A stretch of 64,000 nucleotides of DNA from Pelagicoccus enzymogenes (GTDB lineage Bacteria > Verrucomicrobiota > Verrucomicrobiia > Opitutales > Opitutaceae): positions 310,001 to 374,000 of the forward strand of contig NZ_JACYFG010000036.1 of assembly GCF_014803405.1 (NCBI RefSeq). Direction: 5' to 3'. Both the position numbers and the translations under genes were made by a program. Each line of letters starts with the position of its first letter. Within the stretch, counting starts at the first letter, position 1. Shown piece by piece: positions 43,886 through 52,529 of this stretch. The notes below the pieces were generated by a model, which ran no database searches, had not been told where the DNA came from, and was given only the letters and a program-made list of their open reading frames with translations.

Positions 43886-46800
43886 CTAGAACTTACCCTT
43901 TACGCCGAAGAGATACTGGATGCCAAAACGCTCTTCGATTTCGAGCACGGTCTGCAAAGAGCCGGCAGCGTTCTCAATACGGTAGCCACGGCGGAATGGG
44001 GCATTGTTGATGTTACGAGCATTCGCGAAAAACGAAATGCGGTCGTTGATCTTGTAGCCGAAGTCAGCGTCGATAGAGGTGCGCTCCAAACGATAGAGAC
44101 CGGCTCTCTGCTCAGCTCCATTGACCTCGAAAGTACGAGATCCCGCAATTTCTGGTCCCTGAATGTTCCAACGAAGCTTGAAGTCCCATGGCCCACGCTC
44201 GAAAAGATAGCCATAGTTGTATGTTTGCTTGATGAAGTCAGGCAAATCGTTGGCGTATGGTGAAGCATCACCCACTTCGGCGTCGGTCGAGAGGAAGGTA
44301 CCATTGGCGTAAATGCTAGACCCCTTGAAGACGTCTCCGAACATGTTGAGATCCTGCCTCCAGTTAACCTCCATGCCTTGGATCTTTGCCGAGGCGACGT
44401 TCGTCGGAACGCTGATTTCATAGTCGAAACCACCGTTAAGATCTTCTGGATCCAAACCATAATTGTCGATGTCCGCCTGAGTCACAGCTGTGCGTCCAAA
44501 TACGAAGTCTGGCAGTCCCCAAGTGGTGAGGTCATCAGCAGTCAACTCGCGCGTTTGAGTCTGGATGAAGTTCGTCATATCGTTCTGGAAGAAAGACATT
44601 CCGAAAAATCCAGTTTCGTCGTAGTAGTACTCTGCAGTGAGGTCGATGTTGTCCGATTCGCGAGGAAGCAGGCCAGGATTTCTTACCGAAACGCGACCCA
44701 TAGTTGTGTCGGGGTCGTTCAGCTCATAGCCGGGATCGGAAGGATCCAAGCCATTGTCATACTGCGGCGCATTGAATTCAGTTACACCGAACATGGAACC
44801 GAAGTCAGCGCGGCCAATGGTGTTGGCGTAGCTGAGACGGAGCAAGAGCTTGTCGTTCACGTCGTACTTGATGTGCACGCTTGGGTGGAAGCTATCGTAG
44901 CTATCGGACGCTTGGACCCTTTCGTAGAAGTAATCCGTCCTTGAATTGACGTAGTTGTTGGCGCTGCCACGCACCGGCATCAGACCGCTGGCGCTGGTTT
45001 CCTCGTAGCGTACACCTGCTAAGACAGAGAACTTGTTGTCGAGGAACTCGAACTTAGCCATCGCGTAAGCGGCGTTGATGTCTTCATCAAACTCGTAGTA
45101 ACGAGAGATCGTATGGTTGACCGCGGTGCTTTCCTCGAAATCGAACTGATCGCGATTCGCATTGAAGTAGTCATAGAGTTGGCTGCCGCTCGGCCAGTCG
45201 AAGCCTTCGTATCCAAAATCGATAACCTGATCCTTGAAGACATTGTCAACAAACTGGTCCATCCAGAGCTGCTGACCGTCCTCGTTGTAGCCGTTGTACT
45301 CCCAGCGGAGCCTGAATTCAGCCGCCTCGCGGTGCTGACGGGAAGTACGGACACCGAACTTGAAGAAGCCTTGGTTTTCACCAAAGGTGAAGTTACGTTT
45401 GGCATTCACGCGGAAACCAGAGATTATATCCACCGAGTCCTTCGGTTGGTCCCAAACTTGACGAAGCTCTGTCTGCTCGTAGATACGACCACGATTCGGC
45501 AGAGGGTTCATGTCGGAATCGAAAACGGTGAAGTCATTGAAAGCCGCGAGTGGCCCTTCCGTCATGTCGAATTCAACGTACTCGTTGTCGATTCGTTCGG
45601 CCAAGCCGTAAATCATGAACCCACGATCGGCCGTGCGGTAGTGATTGGTCGCTTCCGACACGCTTGCGCCGTAATCGATCGTCCACTCGCCAAGGTGCTG
45701 CTTCACGTTCGCATCGATGTGATACGTGTTACCGAACTTACCACGATAGGAAGCTCCGTGGGAGATACGGTTAGACTCGCCAAACGCGTAGCTGAGATTG
45801 CTGATTTCACCAGTCGGAGCGCCCGTGTACGCAGGGAAATCGCCGTTGTCTATGTCATCTTGAGTGATGTCTCCAAGACCCCAATCAGTATTACGATTGA
45901 TAAAGGTGGAATCGTAGAAGTTCAATTGCCCCTTGAGGCTGAACATCGTGTTGTCGTTGATCTTGTAGTCGAGGTTGGCAGAGAAAGACTCGCGAGAAGT
46001 CTTCTTAGGACCGTCCTGCAACTGCAAACGAGTGTAGTAGATATCGTCCACATCACCGTTACCGCCGTCAGGCTTTTCCTGCCAGTCTCTCCAGCGGAAT
46101 CGCTTTTGAGGATTTGCCATGTTCGACTGCTTGTAAGTCACAGCAAGACCGAGGCGGTCGTCCATGAAAACATCCGAGTAAGCCAACTCAAAGTTCGGTA
46201 GAGTCTTTGAACGCTCCACATCACTCGGCCAACCTGGCGACTTACCAGTGATAGAGTAGTCAGAGTTGACGTTCAACGATGCCTTGTAGCTAAACGTCTT
46301 GCCCATCGCGAAGGCGTTCTTGCTCACCAAATTGACCGAGCCTCCAATGGAGTTCGCGGACATATCTGGCAGCGGCAGCTTGTAAACTTGCAACTGGTCT
46401 ACGTTCGCGAGAGAGACTTGCTCGAGCTCAAACCGACGAATCGCATTGCCGGAACCAGCGCTCGCCATCTGCGAACCGTCCACTGTCACCTGAGTGTATG
46501 CGGAGCTCATGCCGCGCAACTTGATGGAGCGTACGTCCGCCGCGACGTACTCAACAGATACGCCCGGGAGGTTCTTGAGATACTCCCCGATATTGCCTTC
46601 CGCAATTTCGCCGAAAGCATCCGCGTCCTGCACAACAACCAGGTTATCTGAACGGCGCTGCTCGTTGAGAGCCATTGCATTGGCGTCATAGTTCTCGCTG
46701 CCGTCGACCTCGAAGGCGGCCAATTCGAAGATTTCCTCCTCATCGACTTCTTGCGCCGCACGACGCGAGACCAAGAGGATATCGCCACTTGAACTAACGC

Positions 46801-47131
46801 CAGAATCAACGGTCACGGACACCGGCTTGCCCCGCATGCCCACGTAGTCTGCAGTGATCGTGTACTCGCCGCTCGGAACATTTGAGAAGCGGTACACACC
46901 GTACTCGTCGGTTTTGGTTTCACGCCCGGTCTCCTCGATCGTTACGACCGCATTGTAGACGAGCTTGCCAGTGGTTGCGTTCTTGACTTGCCCGCGAATG
47001 GAGCCAGTCGATTGCGCAAAGCCAGTCGCGACCATCGCGACCGACAGGATGAAAAGCGGGACGTACTTAAACGCCGCCCGCGATGCACGGAGCAAAGCCG
47101 TGCCAAGGGTAGGTTCTTGGTAGGACATCAT
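43886..47131 (-). CDS. TonB-dependent outer-membrane receptor with a CarboxypepD_reg-like domain
   Basis: The 1081-residue protein has a signal peptide (VPLFILSVAMVATGFAQ), then a CarboxypepD_reg-like fold (SIRGQVKNATTGKLVYNAVV to about residue 110). The plug follows, with FGEIAEGNIGEYLKNLPGVS and IKLRGMSSAYTQVTVDG. A 22-strand barrel fills the rest and ends GVKGKF, the aromatic C-terminus used by the Bam machinery. It would import large oligosaccharides with TonB energy. Its place before pectin enzymes suggests oligogalacturonides. No SusD-like partner is encoded. ATG 47131 is preferred to a GTG 12 codons upstream, which falls inside an operator-like site. Confidence 0.93.
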   Translation of the reverse strand: MMSYQEPTLGTALLRASRAAFKYVPLFILSVAMVATGFAQSTGSIRGQVKNATTGKLVYNAVVTIEETGRETKTDEYGVYRFSNVPSGEYTITADYVGMRGKPVSVTVDSGVSSSGDILLVSRRAAQEVDEEEIFELAAFEVDGSENYDANAMALNEQRRSDNLVVVQDADAFGEIAEGNIGEYLKNLPGVSVEYVAADVRSIKLRGMSSAYTQVTVDGSQMASAGSGNAIRRFELEQVSLANVDQLQVYKLPLPDMSANSIGGSVNLVSKNAFAMGKTFSYKASLNVNSDYSITGKSPGWPSDVERSKTLPNFELAYSDVFMDDRLGLAVTYKQSNMANPQKRFRWRDWQEKPDGGNGDVDDIYYTRLQLQDGPKKTSRESFSANLDYKINDNTMFSLKGQLNFYDSTFINRNTDWGLGDITQDDIDNGDFPAYTGAPTGEISNLSYAFGESNRISHGASYRGKFGNTYHIDANVKQHLGEWTIDYGASVSEATNHYRTADRGFMIYGLAERIDNEYVEFDMTEGPLAAFNDFTVFDSDMNPLPNRGRIYEQTELRQVWDQPKDSVDIISGFRVNAKRNFTFGENQGFFKFGVRTSRQHREAAEFRLRWEYNGYNEDGQQLWMDQFVDNVFKDQVIDFGYEGFDWPSGSQLYDYFNANRDQFDFEESTAVNHTISRYYEFDEDINAAYAMAKFEFLDNKFSVLAGVRYEETSASGLMPVRGSANNYVNSRTDYFYERVQASDSYDSFHPSVHIKYDVNDKLLLRLSYANTIGRADFGSMFGVTEFNAPQYDNGLDPSDPGYELNDPDTTMGRVSVRNPGLLPRESDNIDLTAEYYYDETGFFGMSFFQNDMTNFIQTQTRELTADDLTTWGLPDFVFGRTAVTQADIDNYGLDPEDLNGGFDYEISVPTNVASAKIQGMEVNWRQDLNMFGDVFKGSSIYANGTFLSTDAEVGDASPYANDLPDFIKQTYNYGYLFERGPWDFKLRWNIQGPEIAGSRTFEVNGAEQRAGLYRLERTSIDADFGYKINDRISFFANARNINNAPFRRGYRIENAAGSLQTVLEIEERFGIQYLFGVKGKF

Positions 47132-47161
47132 AGGTTTGTGTTCTTTTGAGGTTGCCAAACC

Positions 47162-47173
47162 CAACACGTGTTT
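47162..47173. promoter_or_regulatory. Operator-like palindrome, TonB-proximal copy
   Basis: CAACACGTGTTT differs from the perfect palindrome CAACACGTGTTG at one base. It lies about 31 bases before the ATG of the receptor gene, a place where a bound LacI-family protein would block transcription or leader clearance. Confidence 0.5.
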
Positions 47174-47306
47174 GTCTTAGGGGGTAAAAAAAATGCCCAA
47201 GGACGGGCGCAGGGTATTGGCGAGGTAGGTTTACAGAAGTGCTGAACGGCTAAACCCATGTCAAACAGTTTTTTGAAATCGCTAAATCAACTGGGCTATA
47301 AAAATC

Positions 47307-47318
47307 CAACACGTGCAT
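47307..47318. promoter_or_regulatory. Operator-like palindrome, middle copy
   Basis: CAACACGTGCAT keeps the left arm and the central ACGT core but the right arm is degenerate. It is about 145 bases from the first copy. Confidence 0.4.
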
Positions 47319-47432
47319 GTTTGTTTACTTTCTAAACATTAGCGCACGTCCAATCCGATCCATTCGGAAAATCCTGACAGGGATAATTTACGTTAAATCA
47401 GCTTGGGGGGCTAATGGAGTACAAGTCGTATT

Positions 47433-47444
47433 CAACACGTGTTG
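47433..47444. promoter_or_regulatory. Operator-like perfect palindrome, distal copy
   Basis: CAACACGTGTTG is a perfect 12-base palindrome with a central CG, the form favoured by LacI/GalR-family regulators. It is about 126 bases from the middle copy and 300 bases before the receptor ATG, which would suit DNA looping between sites. Confidence 0.5.
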
Positions 47445-47540
47445 TGTCTGGGGTATCCCCCGACAAACACTTAGCTGACACAGCTAACTAGATAGCTTGA
47501 TTCGCCCGATTTTCAAACCGCAGGGGCAAAATTATTCGCA

Positions 47541-48275
47541 TTAAAAAGGAGCCTTGGAAGCGACCTTGAAACGGAACGCCCTATTTCCGAGTCGGTATTC
47601 CAGCTCCGTGCCCACGCAATGGAGACACAAACGCTTCATCCCTTTTTTGGCAGCGAGCTTGTTCTTTTGAAAGTCGCCATACGTGCGATCCCCCACGATG
47701 GGAACATGCCGCTTGGAAGTTTGGATACGCAACTGATGGGTCCGACCCGTGATTGGCTGCAAGGTCAAGCGGGCAATTGGCGGCATCCCGCCCATCGGCT
47801 CCACCTTCGCCAATTTCGTTTCCGCGCTCAACCCGCCTCCTGTGGACGCTCGCAAACCGCCTTGCGCCTTCCTGACCGAGATTCGATCCTTCCACACGAG
47901 AGGACCGCCACGCGGAGCGCCGAACACGAGAGCTTGGTAGGTTTTCTTGACCTTCTTTTCTTCGAAGGCCTTGAGAACAGAACGCGCGGTATCCTCCACA
48001 AGCGAGAGCAACACAATGCCAGAGGTCGCCGAGTCGAGACGGTTCAGAAGGTAAACGGTCGAAACGACTTCGCCTTCCGTATCCAAAATCCGGTACGCCT
48101 GCTGCGACTCGTCATAGCGAGCGTTCAGCAACGCCTTCTCCCGGTCGCCTTTCTTGTTAGGATGCGAGAGTACTCCAGCGGGCTTTTCGACCGCCAGCAA
48201 TCCGTTCGCATCGCAATCAAGCAGCTTCACTCCCCTCGCCCATGGCAAACGTTTGGCTGTCGCTGGATACCCCAT
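47541..48275 (-). CDS. RluA-family RNA pseudouridine synthase
   Basis: The 244-residue enzyme isomerises uridine to pseudouridine in rRNA or tRNA. The catalytic motif reads LLNRLDSATSGIVLLS, with Asn in place of the usual His before RLD; the Asp is retained. LAVEKPAGVLSHP and ITGRTHQLRIQTSKRHVPIVGD are the other family blocks. There is no S4 domain. Length is close to the short RluA/TruC types. ATG 48275 is chosen over a TTG two codons upstream. It starts 11 bases after the flavoprotein stop on the same strand. Confidence 0.9.
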   Translation of the reverse strand: MGYPATAKRLPWARGVKLLDCDANGLLAVEKPAGVLSHPNKKGDREKALLNARYDESQQAYRILDTEGEVVSTVYLLNRLDSATSGIVLLSLVEDTARSVLKAFEEKKVKKTYQALVFGAPRGGPLVWKDRISVRKAQGGLRASTGGGLSAETKLAKVEPMGGMPPIARLTLQPITGRTHQLRIQTSKRHVPIVGDRTYGDFQKNKLAAKKGMKRLCLHCVGTELEYRLGNRAFRFKVASKAPF

Positions 48276-48286
48276 GCCCAACTCGT

Positions 48287-49876
48287 CTACCTCGCAAGCG
48301 AACAGATCGCTTCAGCGCACTTCACCCCATCGAGCGCCGCCGAAACGATCCCTCCCGCAAAGCCCGCGCCTTCGCCGCAGGGATAAAGCCCCGGCAACTC
48401 CGGATGCTGAAGGCTTTCATCGTCGCGCGGGATCCGCACCGGCGAACTGGTGCGTGTCTCGAAGCCGATCAAGCACGACTCCTCAGTGAGGTAGCCCTTC
48501 ATCGAGGCGCCAAACTGCTGCAAACCTTCCTTCATGCGCCAGGCGATGAAATCCGGCATCAGCTCCTGCAACGGACAGCTGGTCAATCCGGGAAAATAGC
48601 TCGTCTTCGGCAGGTTCGCCGAAAGCTTTCCTTCCAGGAAATCGGTCACTCGCTGGGCGGGCGCCTTCTGGACACCGCCACCCGCTCGCGAAGCGAGAAT
48701 TTCCAAATCCTTTTGAAAGGCCAAACCGGCGAGGATTCCATGCTCCGCCTCAAACGCCTGGGTGTCCTCCGGCTCAACCGTCACCACCAGCCCCGAGTTG
48801 GCAAATGGCGAGTCCCGGCGAGCCAAGGACATTCCATTGACCACCACTTCGTCGTTTTCGGTTGCAGCCGGAACAATGAAACCGCCCGGACACATGCAAA
48901 AGGAATGCACTCCGCGATCCTCGATCTTGGTCGCGAGACGGTACTTTGCGGCCGGCAAAATACGGGGACGCTCCGTGCCACGCTCGTAGTGGTACTGGAT
49001 GCTGTCGATCAACGGCTGCGGATGTTCGATGCGCACGCCTACCGCAAACGGCTTTTGCTCCAGGCGAATATTCTCGTCGCGCAACAATCGGTAGATGTCG
49101 CGAGCGCTGTGTCCAGTCGCCAGGATGACGCCTTCTCCCACGAACTCGCGTCCGTCACGCGAAACCACGCCCACCAGCTTCTTGCCGTCGGAAGAACGGA
49201 CGAACCCCGTCACTCGCGTCTCGAAATGCACCTCGCCGCCCGCGGAGAGAATCGACTCTCGCATCGCCCGCACCACGTTGGGCAGCAAATTCGAACCAAT
49301 GTGCGGGTGGGCGTCGGTCAAGATTCGATGCGGCGCTCCATGGGCCACCAAGGTCTCGTAGACGAAGCGAACCGGACCTCGCTTGGTCGCCCGGGTGTAG
49401 AGCTTTCCGTCGGAAAAAGTTCCCGCCCCACCTTCGCCAAAACAATAGTTCGAATCCTCCACCACGCGGCCTTCGCGCAGTATGGGAGCCAAGTCGAAAC
49501 GGCGCTTGATCGCGTCCTTGCCGCGCTCCAGCAAAATGGGTTTCCAGCCGAGCTCGATCGCTCTCAGCGCCGCGAACATTCCCGCCGGGCCGCTGCCCAC
49601 GATAACCAGCTTGCGAACGTTTTGCCCCAGCTTGGCGTAGCTCGGCTCCAGCACCGGGTCTTCCGGCAAAGGGCCCGAAGTAGATAGCTCCAGTCGCAGC
49701 TGTATTTTCACCGGAGCCTTGCGCGCGTCGATCGAGTGCTTGCGCAAGCGGATGTCCACGATCGACTTGGGGTGGATCTTGAGCTTTCGGCCCGCTTTCC
49801 GCTTCCAAATATCGACGTCCTCCGACTGTTCCAGCGGGAGCACGATGTCTACGGTTCGAATCTGCGGCTTACTCAT
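48287..49876 (-). CDS. FAD-dependent dehydrogenase of the COG2509 type
   Basis: The 529-residue protein has an N-terminal alpha/beta segment of about 90 residues (VDIVLPLEQSEDVDIW), then the dinucleotide fold KLVIVGSGPAGMFAALRAIELG, and ends LYPCGEGAGFAGGIVSAALDG, the second FAD contact. The middle has CFGEGGAGTFSDGKLYTRA and HSFCMCPGGFIVPA. These words are typical of a widely conserved group of uncharacterised flavoproteins. Reaction unknown. ATG 49876 is preferred. The gene is followed closely by the pseudouridine synthase gene, which may be co-transcribed. Confidence 0.85.
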   Translation of the reverse strand: MSKPQIRTVDIVLPLEQSEDVDIWKRKAGRKLKIHPKSIVDIRLRKHSIDARKAPVKIQLRLELSTSGPLPEDPVLEPSYAKLGQNVRKLVIVGSGPAGMFAALRAIELGWKPILLERGKDAIKRRFDLAPILREGRVVEDSNYCFGEGGAGTFSDGKLYTRATKRGPVRFVYETLVAHGAPHRILTDAHPHIGSNLLPNVVRAMRESILSAGGEVHFETRVTGFVRSSDGKKLVGVVSRDGREFVGEGVILATGHSARDIYRLLRDENIRLEQKPFAVGVRIEHPQPLIDSIQYHYERGTERPRILPAAKYRLATKIEDRGVHSFCMCPGGFIVPAATENDEVVVNGMSLARRDSPFANSGLVVTVEPEDTQAFEAEHGILAGLAFQKDLEILASRAGGGVQKAPAQRVTDFLEGKLSANLPKTSYFPGLTSCPLQELMPDFIAWRMKEGLQQFGASMKGYLTEESCLIGFETRTSSPVRIPRDDESLQHPELPGLYPCGEGAGFAGGIVSAALDGVKCAEAICSLAR

Positions 49877-50039
49877 TTGCAAAAGCCTGATAGCAGCAGC
49901 CTTTCCTTGATCAATCGAATAAAAAGCCGCTCGCGACAAAGAAGCCTAGGCGCTCGCCTTTTTTGCGGAATAAATCAGGCTGCAGGTAGCTCTCAAGAAG
50001 TCAAAGGACCCAGCATCACTCAAGACTTCGCCCAGAACC

Positions 50040-50582
50040 ATGCCGCCAGAACTACAAACGGTCGTCGACGACCACTACCAGAACCTCTACCGTTTCGCCA
50101 TGAGCCTGACGCGCTCTAGCGACGACGCGTGGGACCTGACGCAGGAGGCATTTCTGCGCATCGCCAAAAAACGAGCCTCCATCCGTTCCGCTGCAGCTGT
50201 CAAATCCTGGCTCTATACCACCCTCTACCGAGAATTCCTGCGCATCGCCAAGCGGGGCTCCCGCTTCGACTCCTGGGAAGAAACCGCCCCCGCGGAGAAG
50301 GCCGACAACGAGCCAAGCGACCAAGTCAAGGCTACCGACGCCCGCGACCTGATGGACAGCCTCCTCCAACTCAAAGACGGATACCGCCAAGTGGTTTCCC
50401 TCTATTATTTGGAGTCCTACTCCTACAAGGAAATCGCCGCCATCCTCGAAATCCCGATCGGAACCGTCATGTCCCGACTCGCTCGAGGCAAGGAGATGCT
50501 GCGAGCCCAACTTACAAAACCCGTTTCAACAGAGAAAATCGTCTCCTTCACCGACGAAAAGAGAAAGTCTTCGCATGGATAA
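50040..50582 (+). CDS. ECF-type RNA polymerase sigma factor
   Basis: The 180-residue protein has region 2 (HYQNLYRFAMSLTRSSDDAWD to VKSWLYTTLYREFLRIAKR) and region 4 (LLQLKDGYRQVVSLYYLESY, then YKEIAAILEIPIGTVMSRLARG), with no region 1 or 3, as in extracytoplasmic-function sigma factors. It starts at ATG 50040. Its last codons overlap the next gene by eight bases, the usual arrangement for a sigma factor and its anti-sigma factor. Target promoters are unknown. Confidence 0.93.
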   Translation: MPPELQTVVDDHYQNLYRFAMSLTRSSDDAWDLTQEAFLRIAKKRASIRSAAAVKSWLYTTLYREFLRIAKRGSRFDSWEETAPAEKADNEPSDQVKATDARDLMDSLLQLKDGYRQVVSLYYLESYSYKEIAAILEIPIGTVMSRLARGKEMLRAQLTKPVSTEKIVSFTDEKRKSSHG

Positions 50583-51354
50583 GCAGGAAGCAAAACTCAT
50601 CCTCAGCAGCTACACGCTGGAAAACGAGCCCAGCAACGACCCGCAGTTCGACGCCGCCAAAGCCGTCGCCGCAAACGATCCGGAGCTCGCCAGCTGGTGG
50701 AAGTCGCAAAAGCAGGCCGACCAGAGCCTGAGCGCCTCCCTGCGCAGCTTTGAAGTGCCCGCCGACCTGCGTTCCGCGCTCAAGGTCACCATAGCCGAAA
50801 AGGAACGCAAACGCCTCCGCTTCGCCCAAGCTCGCAAATGGTTCTCCATCGCCGCGGCGTTCGTCCTTTGCTCGTACCTCTTTTTCGAATACGGAATCGA
50901 CCGAAGCGACGACTATACCGGTCCGCTCGCCCAAAGGGCTTTCGACTACTCCGTCGACGGGCCACGCCTCTCCTACTTCGACCGCGACACCTCCAAGCTG
51001 CAGACTTGGCTGACCCAAAACGGCTTTGACCTCCCAGACCAACTGCCGCCCAAGCTCCTAGCCCTGGAAGGCGTGGGCTGCCGCCCTCTCGACTGGTCCC
51101 AAGAAAAAGTGGCCCTTATGTGCTTCAATGCCGACACCGTCTACCACCTCTTTATCGGCATGGAAAACGACTTTCCAGAATTCGAGGCGTCGGAACAAAT
51201 TGGATACGCCCAGCAGGACAACGGCTGGACCGTCAGCAAATGGAGAGACCAAGACTACCTCTTCGTGCTAACGGCCAAGGCAACAGTCGACGAGATGTCA
51301 CAGTTCCTCGCCAGCTACGCGCCTGGAAACGATCCCCTATCCGCAATACGCTAG
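50575..51354 (+). CDS. Putative membrane-anchored anti-sigma factor
   Basis: The 259-residue protein is encoded in overlap with the ECF sigma gene, so an anti-sigma role is inferred. Residues 1-85 form a helical cytosolic part (DPELASWWKSQKQADQSLSA, VPADLRSALKVTIAEKERKR). One membrane helix follows (about 90-105, WFSIAAAFVLCSYLFFEY). The outer domain of about 150 residues contains two Cys (GVGCRPLDW and VALMCFNADTVYHLFIG). The zinc anti-sigma motif HxxxCxxC is absent. The outer part may sense redox or cell-envelope conditions; that is speculation. Confidence 0.72.
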   Translation: MDKQEAKLILSSYTLENEPSNDPQFDAAKAVAANDPELASWWKSQKQADQSLSASLRSFEVPADLRSALKVTIAEKERKRLRFAQARKWFSIAAAFVLCSYLFFEYGIDRSDDYTGPLAQRAFDYSVDGPRLSYFDRDTSKLQTWLTQNGFDLPDQLPPKLLALEGVGCRPLDWSQEKVALMCFNADTVYHLFIGMENDFPEFEASEQIGYAQQDNGWTVSKWRDQDYLFVLTAKATVDEMSQFLASYAPGNDPLSAIR

Positions 51355-51376
51355 TGAACTGTCATGCGTCAAACGT

Positions 51377-51429
51377 AGCGCCGAGCTTCAGCCGGCGACC
51401 GCGCTGCAGGATCCATCTCCTGCGGTCGC
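51377..51429. repeat. Intergenic palindromic element sharing its core with 23866-23888
   Basis: The first 21 bases, AGCGCCGAGCTTCAGCCGGCG, match the minus strand of 23868-23888 in 20 of 21 positions. The second part folds as GCGACC/GGTCGC plus GCAGGA/TCCTGC. In both loci GAACTGTC and GTCAAA lie just upstream on the plus strand. The element follows the anti-sigma gene. No T run makes it a terminator. It may be a REP-like repeat family member. Confidence 0.45.
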
Positions 51430-51472
51430 TGGCAAGCGCCGCCCCCATAGAACGATTCTCTGCAGCGCCAGC

Positions 51473-52363
51473 CTAAAACAGCTCACCCTGCGAGTAGCGC
51501 TTCAACGCTTCCGCATGATGGCTTTTCATCTCCATCTCTTCGAGGATTTTGCAAAGGGCTTCCAAATCCAAACTTCCCGTGTCGAGTTCCTCACCCTCGT
51601 GGTGCGTCAGATTGAAGCCGATGATCTTGCGGTTGAGTTCCATGCGCTCCTTCAGCGTTGGCAGGAGTTCCCGAAAGAGCGGCGGCTTGATATCCGAGGC
51701 ATTGGCCATCACGCCATCGATGTCTCCGTATTCGGTTAACCACTTCACCGCCGTTTTCGGACCGCAGCCTGGCACCCCGGGAATATTGTCGGAGGTGTCA
51801 CCAATGAGCGAGAGATAGTCGACCATCTTCTCCGGCGGCAAGCCCCACTTTTCCTCCACGCCAGCTGGATCGAGCTCCCGCCAACCCAGTCGCGGATTAG
51901 CCGTTGGAGGTGGCAGCAAAAGATGGATTCGCTCGGTGACAGACTGGGCAAAATCCTTGTCCGCGCTCACGATCTGCACGAGGGCGTCCGGTTCCTTGAC
52001 GACGAGACGGGTCGCGTAGGCAGCAAGCAGGTCGTCCGACTCCACTCCTTCCAGTTCGACTAGGCCAAACCCCATGGCTCGGGTAAGCTGCTTGATAATC
52101 GGCACCTGTTGCTCGAACTCTTCGGGGGTCTCGCCGCGGTTCGCCTTGTAATCCGGCAAAAGCTCGAGCTTCTCCAGCGCTCCGCCAAGGTCAAAGAACA
52201 CTGTCACATGGTCCGCCTTTTGGTCATCGAGCAGCTTCCACATCGAGCGGACCCAACCGTAAAGGGCGTTCGTCGGAAAGCCGTCAGAACGACGCAGTTC
52301 CTTCACCGCGTAAAAGGCGCGAAACGCCATGTTGAATCCGTCGATCAGGAGATATTTCGCCAT
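51473..52363 (-). CDS. Stand-alone 5'-3' exonuclease (flap nuclease, DNA polymerase I N-terminal type)
   Basis: The 296-residue protein corresponds to the 5' nuclease part of PolA or to Xni/ExoIX. It has LLIDGFNMAFRAFYAV, VFFDLGGALEKLELLPDYKANR, VESDDLLAAYATR, IVSADKDFAQSV and LIGDTSDNIPGVPGCGPKTA, which supply the acidic metal-binding residues and the helix-hairpin-helix. No polymerase domain follows. It would remove RNA primers or flaps. The start is ATG 52363. It is encoded alone. Confidence 0.92.
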   Translation of the reverse strand: MAKYLLIDGFNMAFRAFYAVKELRRSDGFPTNALYGWVRSMWKLLDDQKADHVTVFFDLGGALEKLELLPDYKANRGETPEEFEQQVPIIKQLTRAMGFGLVELEGVESDDLLAAYATRLVVKEPDALVQIVSADKDFAQSVTERIHLLLPPPTANPRLGWRELDPAGVEEKWGLPPEKMVDYLSLIGDTSDNIPGVPGCGPKTAVKWLTEYGDIDGVMANASDIKPPLFRELLPTLKERMELNRKIIGFNLTHHEGEELDTGSLDLEALCKILEEMEMKSHHAEALKRYSQGELF

Positions 52364-52529
52364 GACGCAGCGAATGCCAGAGCCCTCCGCAGATCAAACC
52401 CAAACGAGCCTGCTTACCAGAGATTCTAGGGGACAATACCCAGACCTATTTTTGGCGGAAAAATCCAGTTGGGCCATTCGCGACCGATGAAGTTGAAGGG
52501 GAAAAGCGCCCTTCAACCAAGATCCACCT

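Larger units (their letters stand above)
47132..47540. promoter_or_regulatory. Regulatory region upstream of the TonB receptor gene
   Basis: This 409-base gap is AT-rich compared with the flanking genes and holds three copies of CAACACGTG centred at about 47167, 47312 and 47438 (listed separately). No gene is supported here. No tRNA or known RNA family was recognised. It also contains the 3' trailer of the upstream RluA-type gene, without a clear terminator. Confidence 0.55.

Noticed and set aside
43549-44010. 153-codon plus-strand frame after the GH105 start
   Set aside because: It crosses the TonB terminator hairpin and enters the receptor gene antisense; the translation is basic and low in complexity.
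45113-46201. Plus-strand open frame of 362 codons
   Set aside because: It is the shadow of the TonB receptor barrel; no motif or ribosome site supports it.
48242-49687. Plus-strand open frame of 481 codons
   Set aside because: It is antisense to the COG2509 flavoprotein and the translation is Arg/His-rich without a domain.
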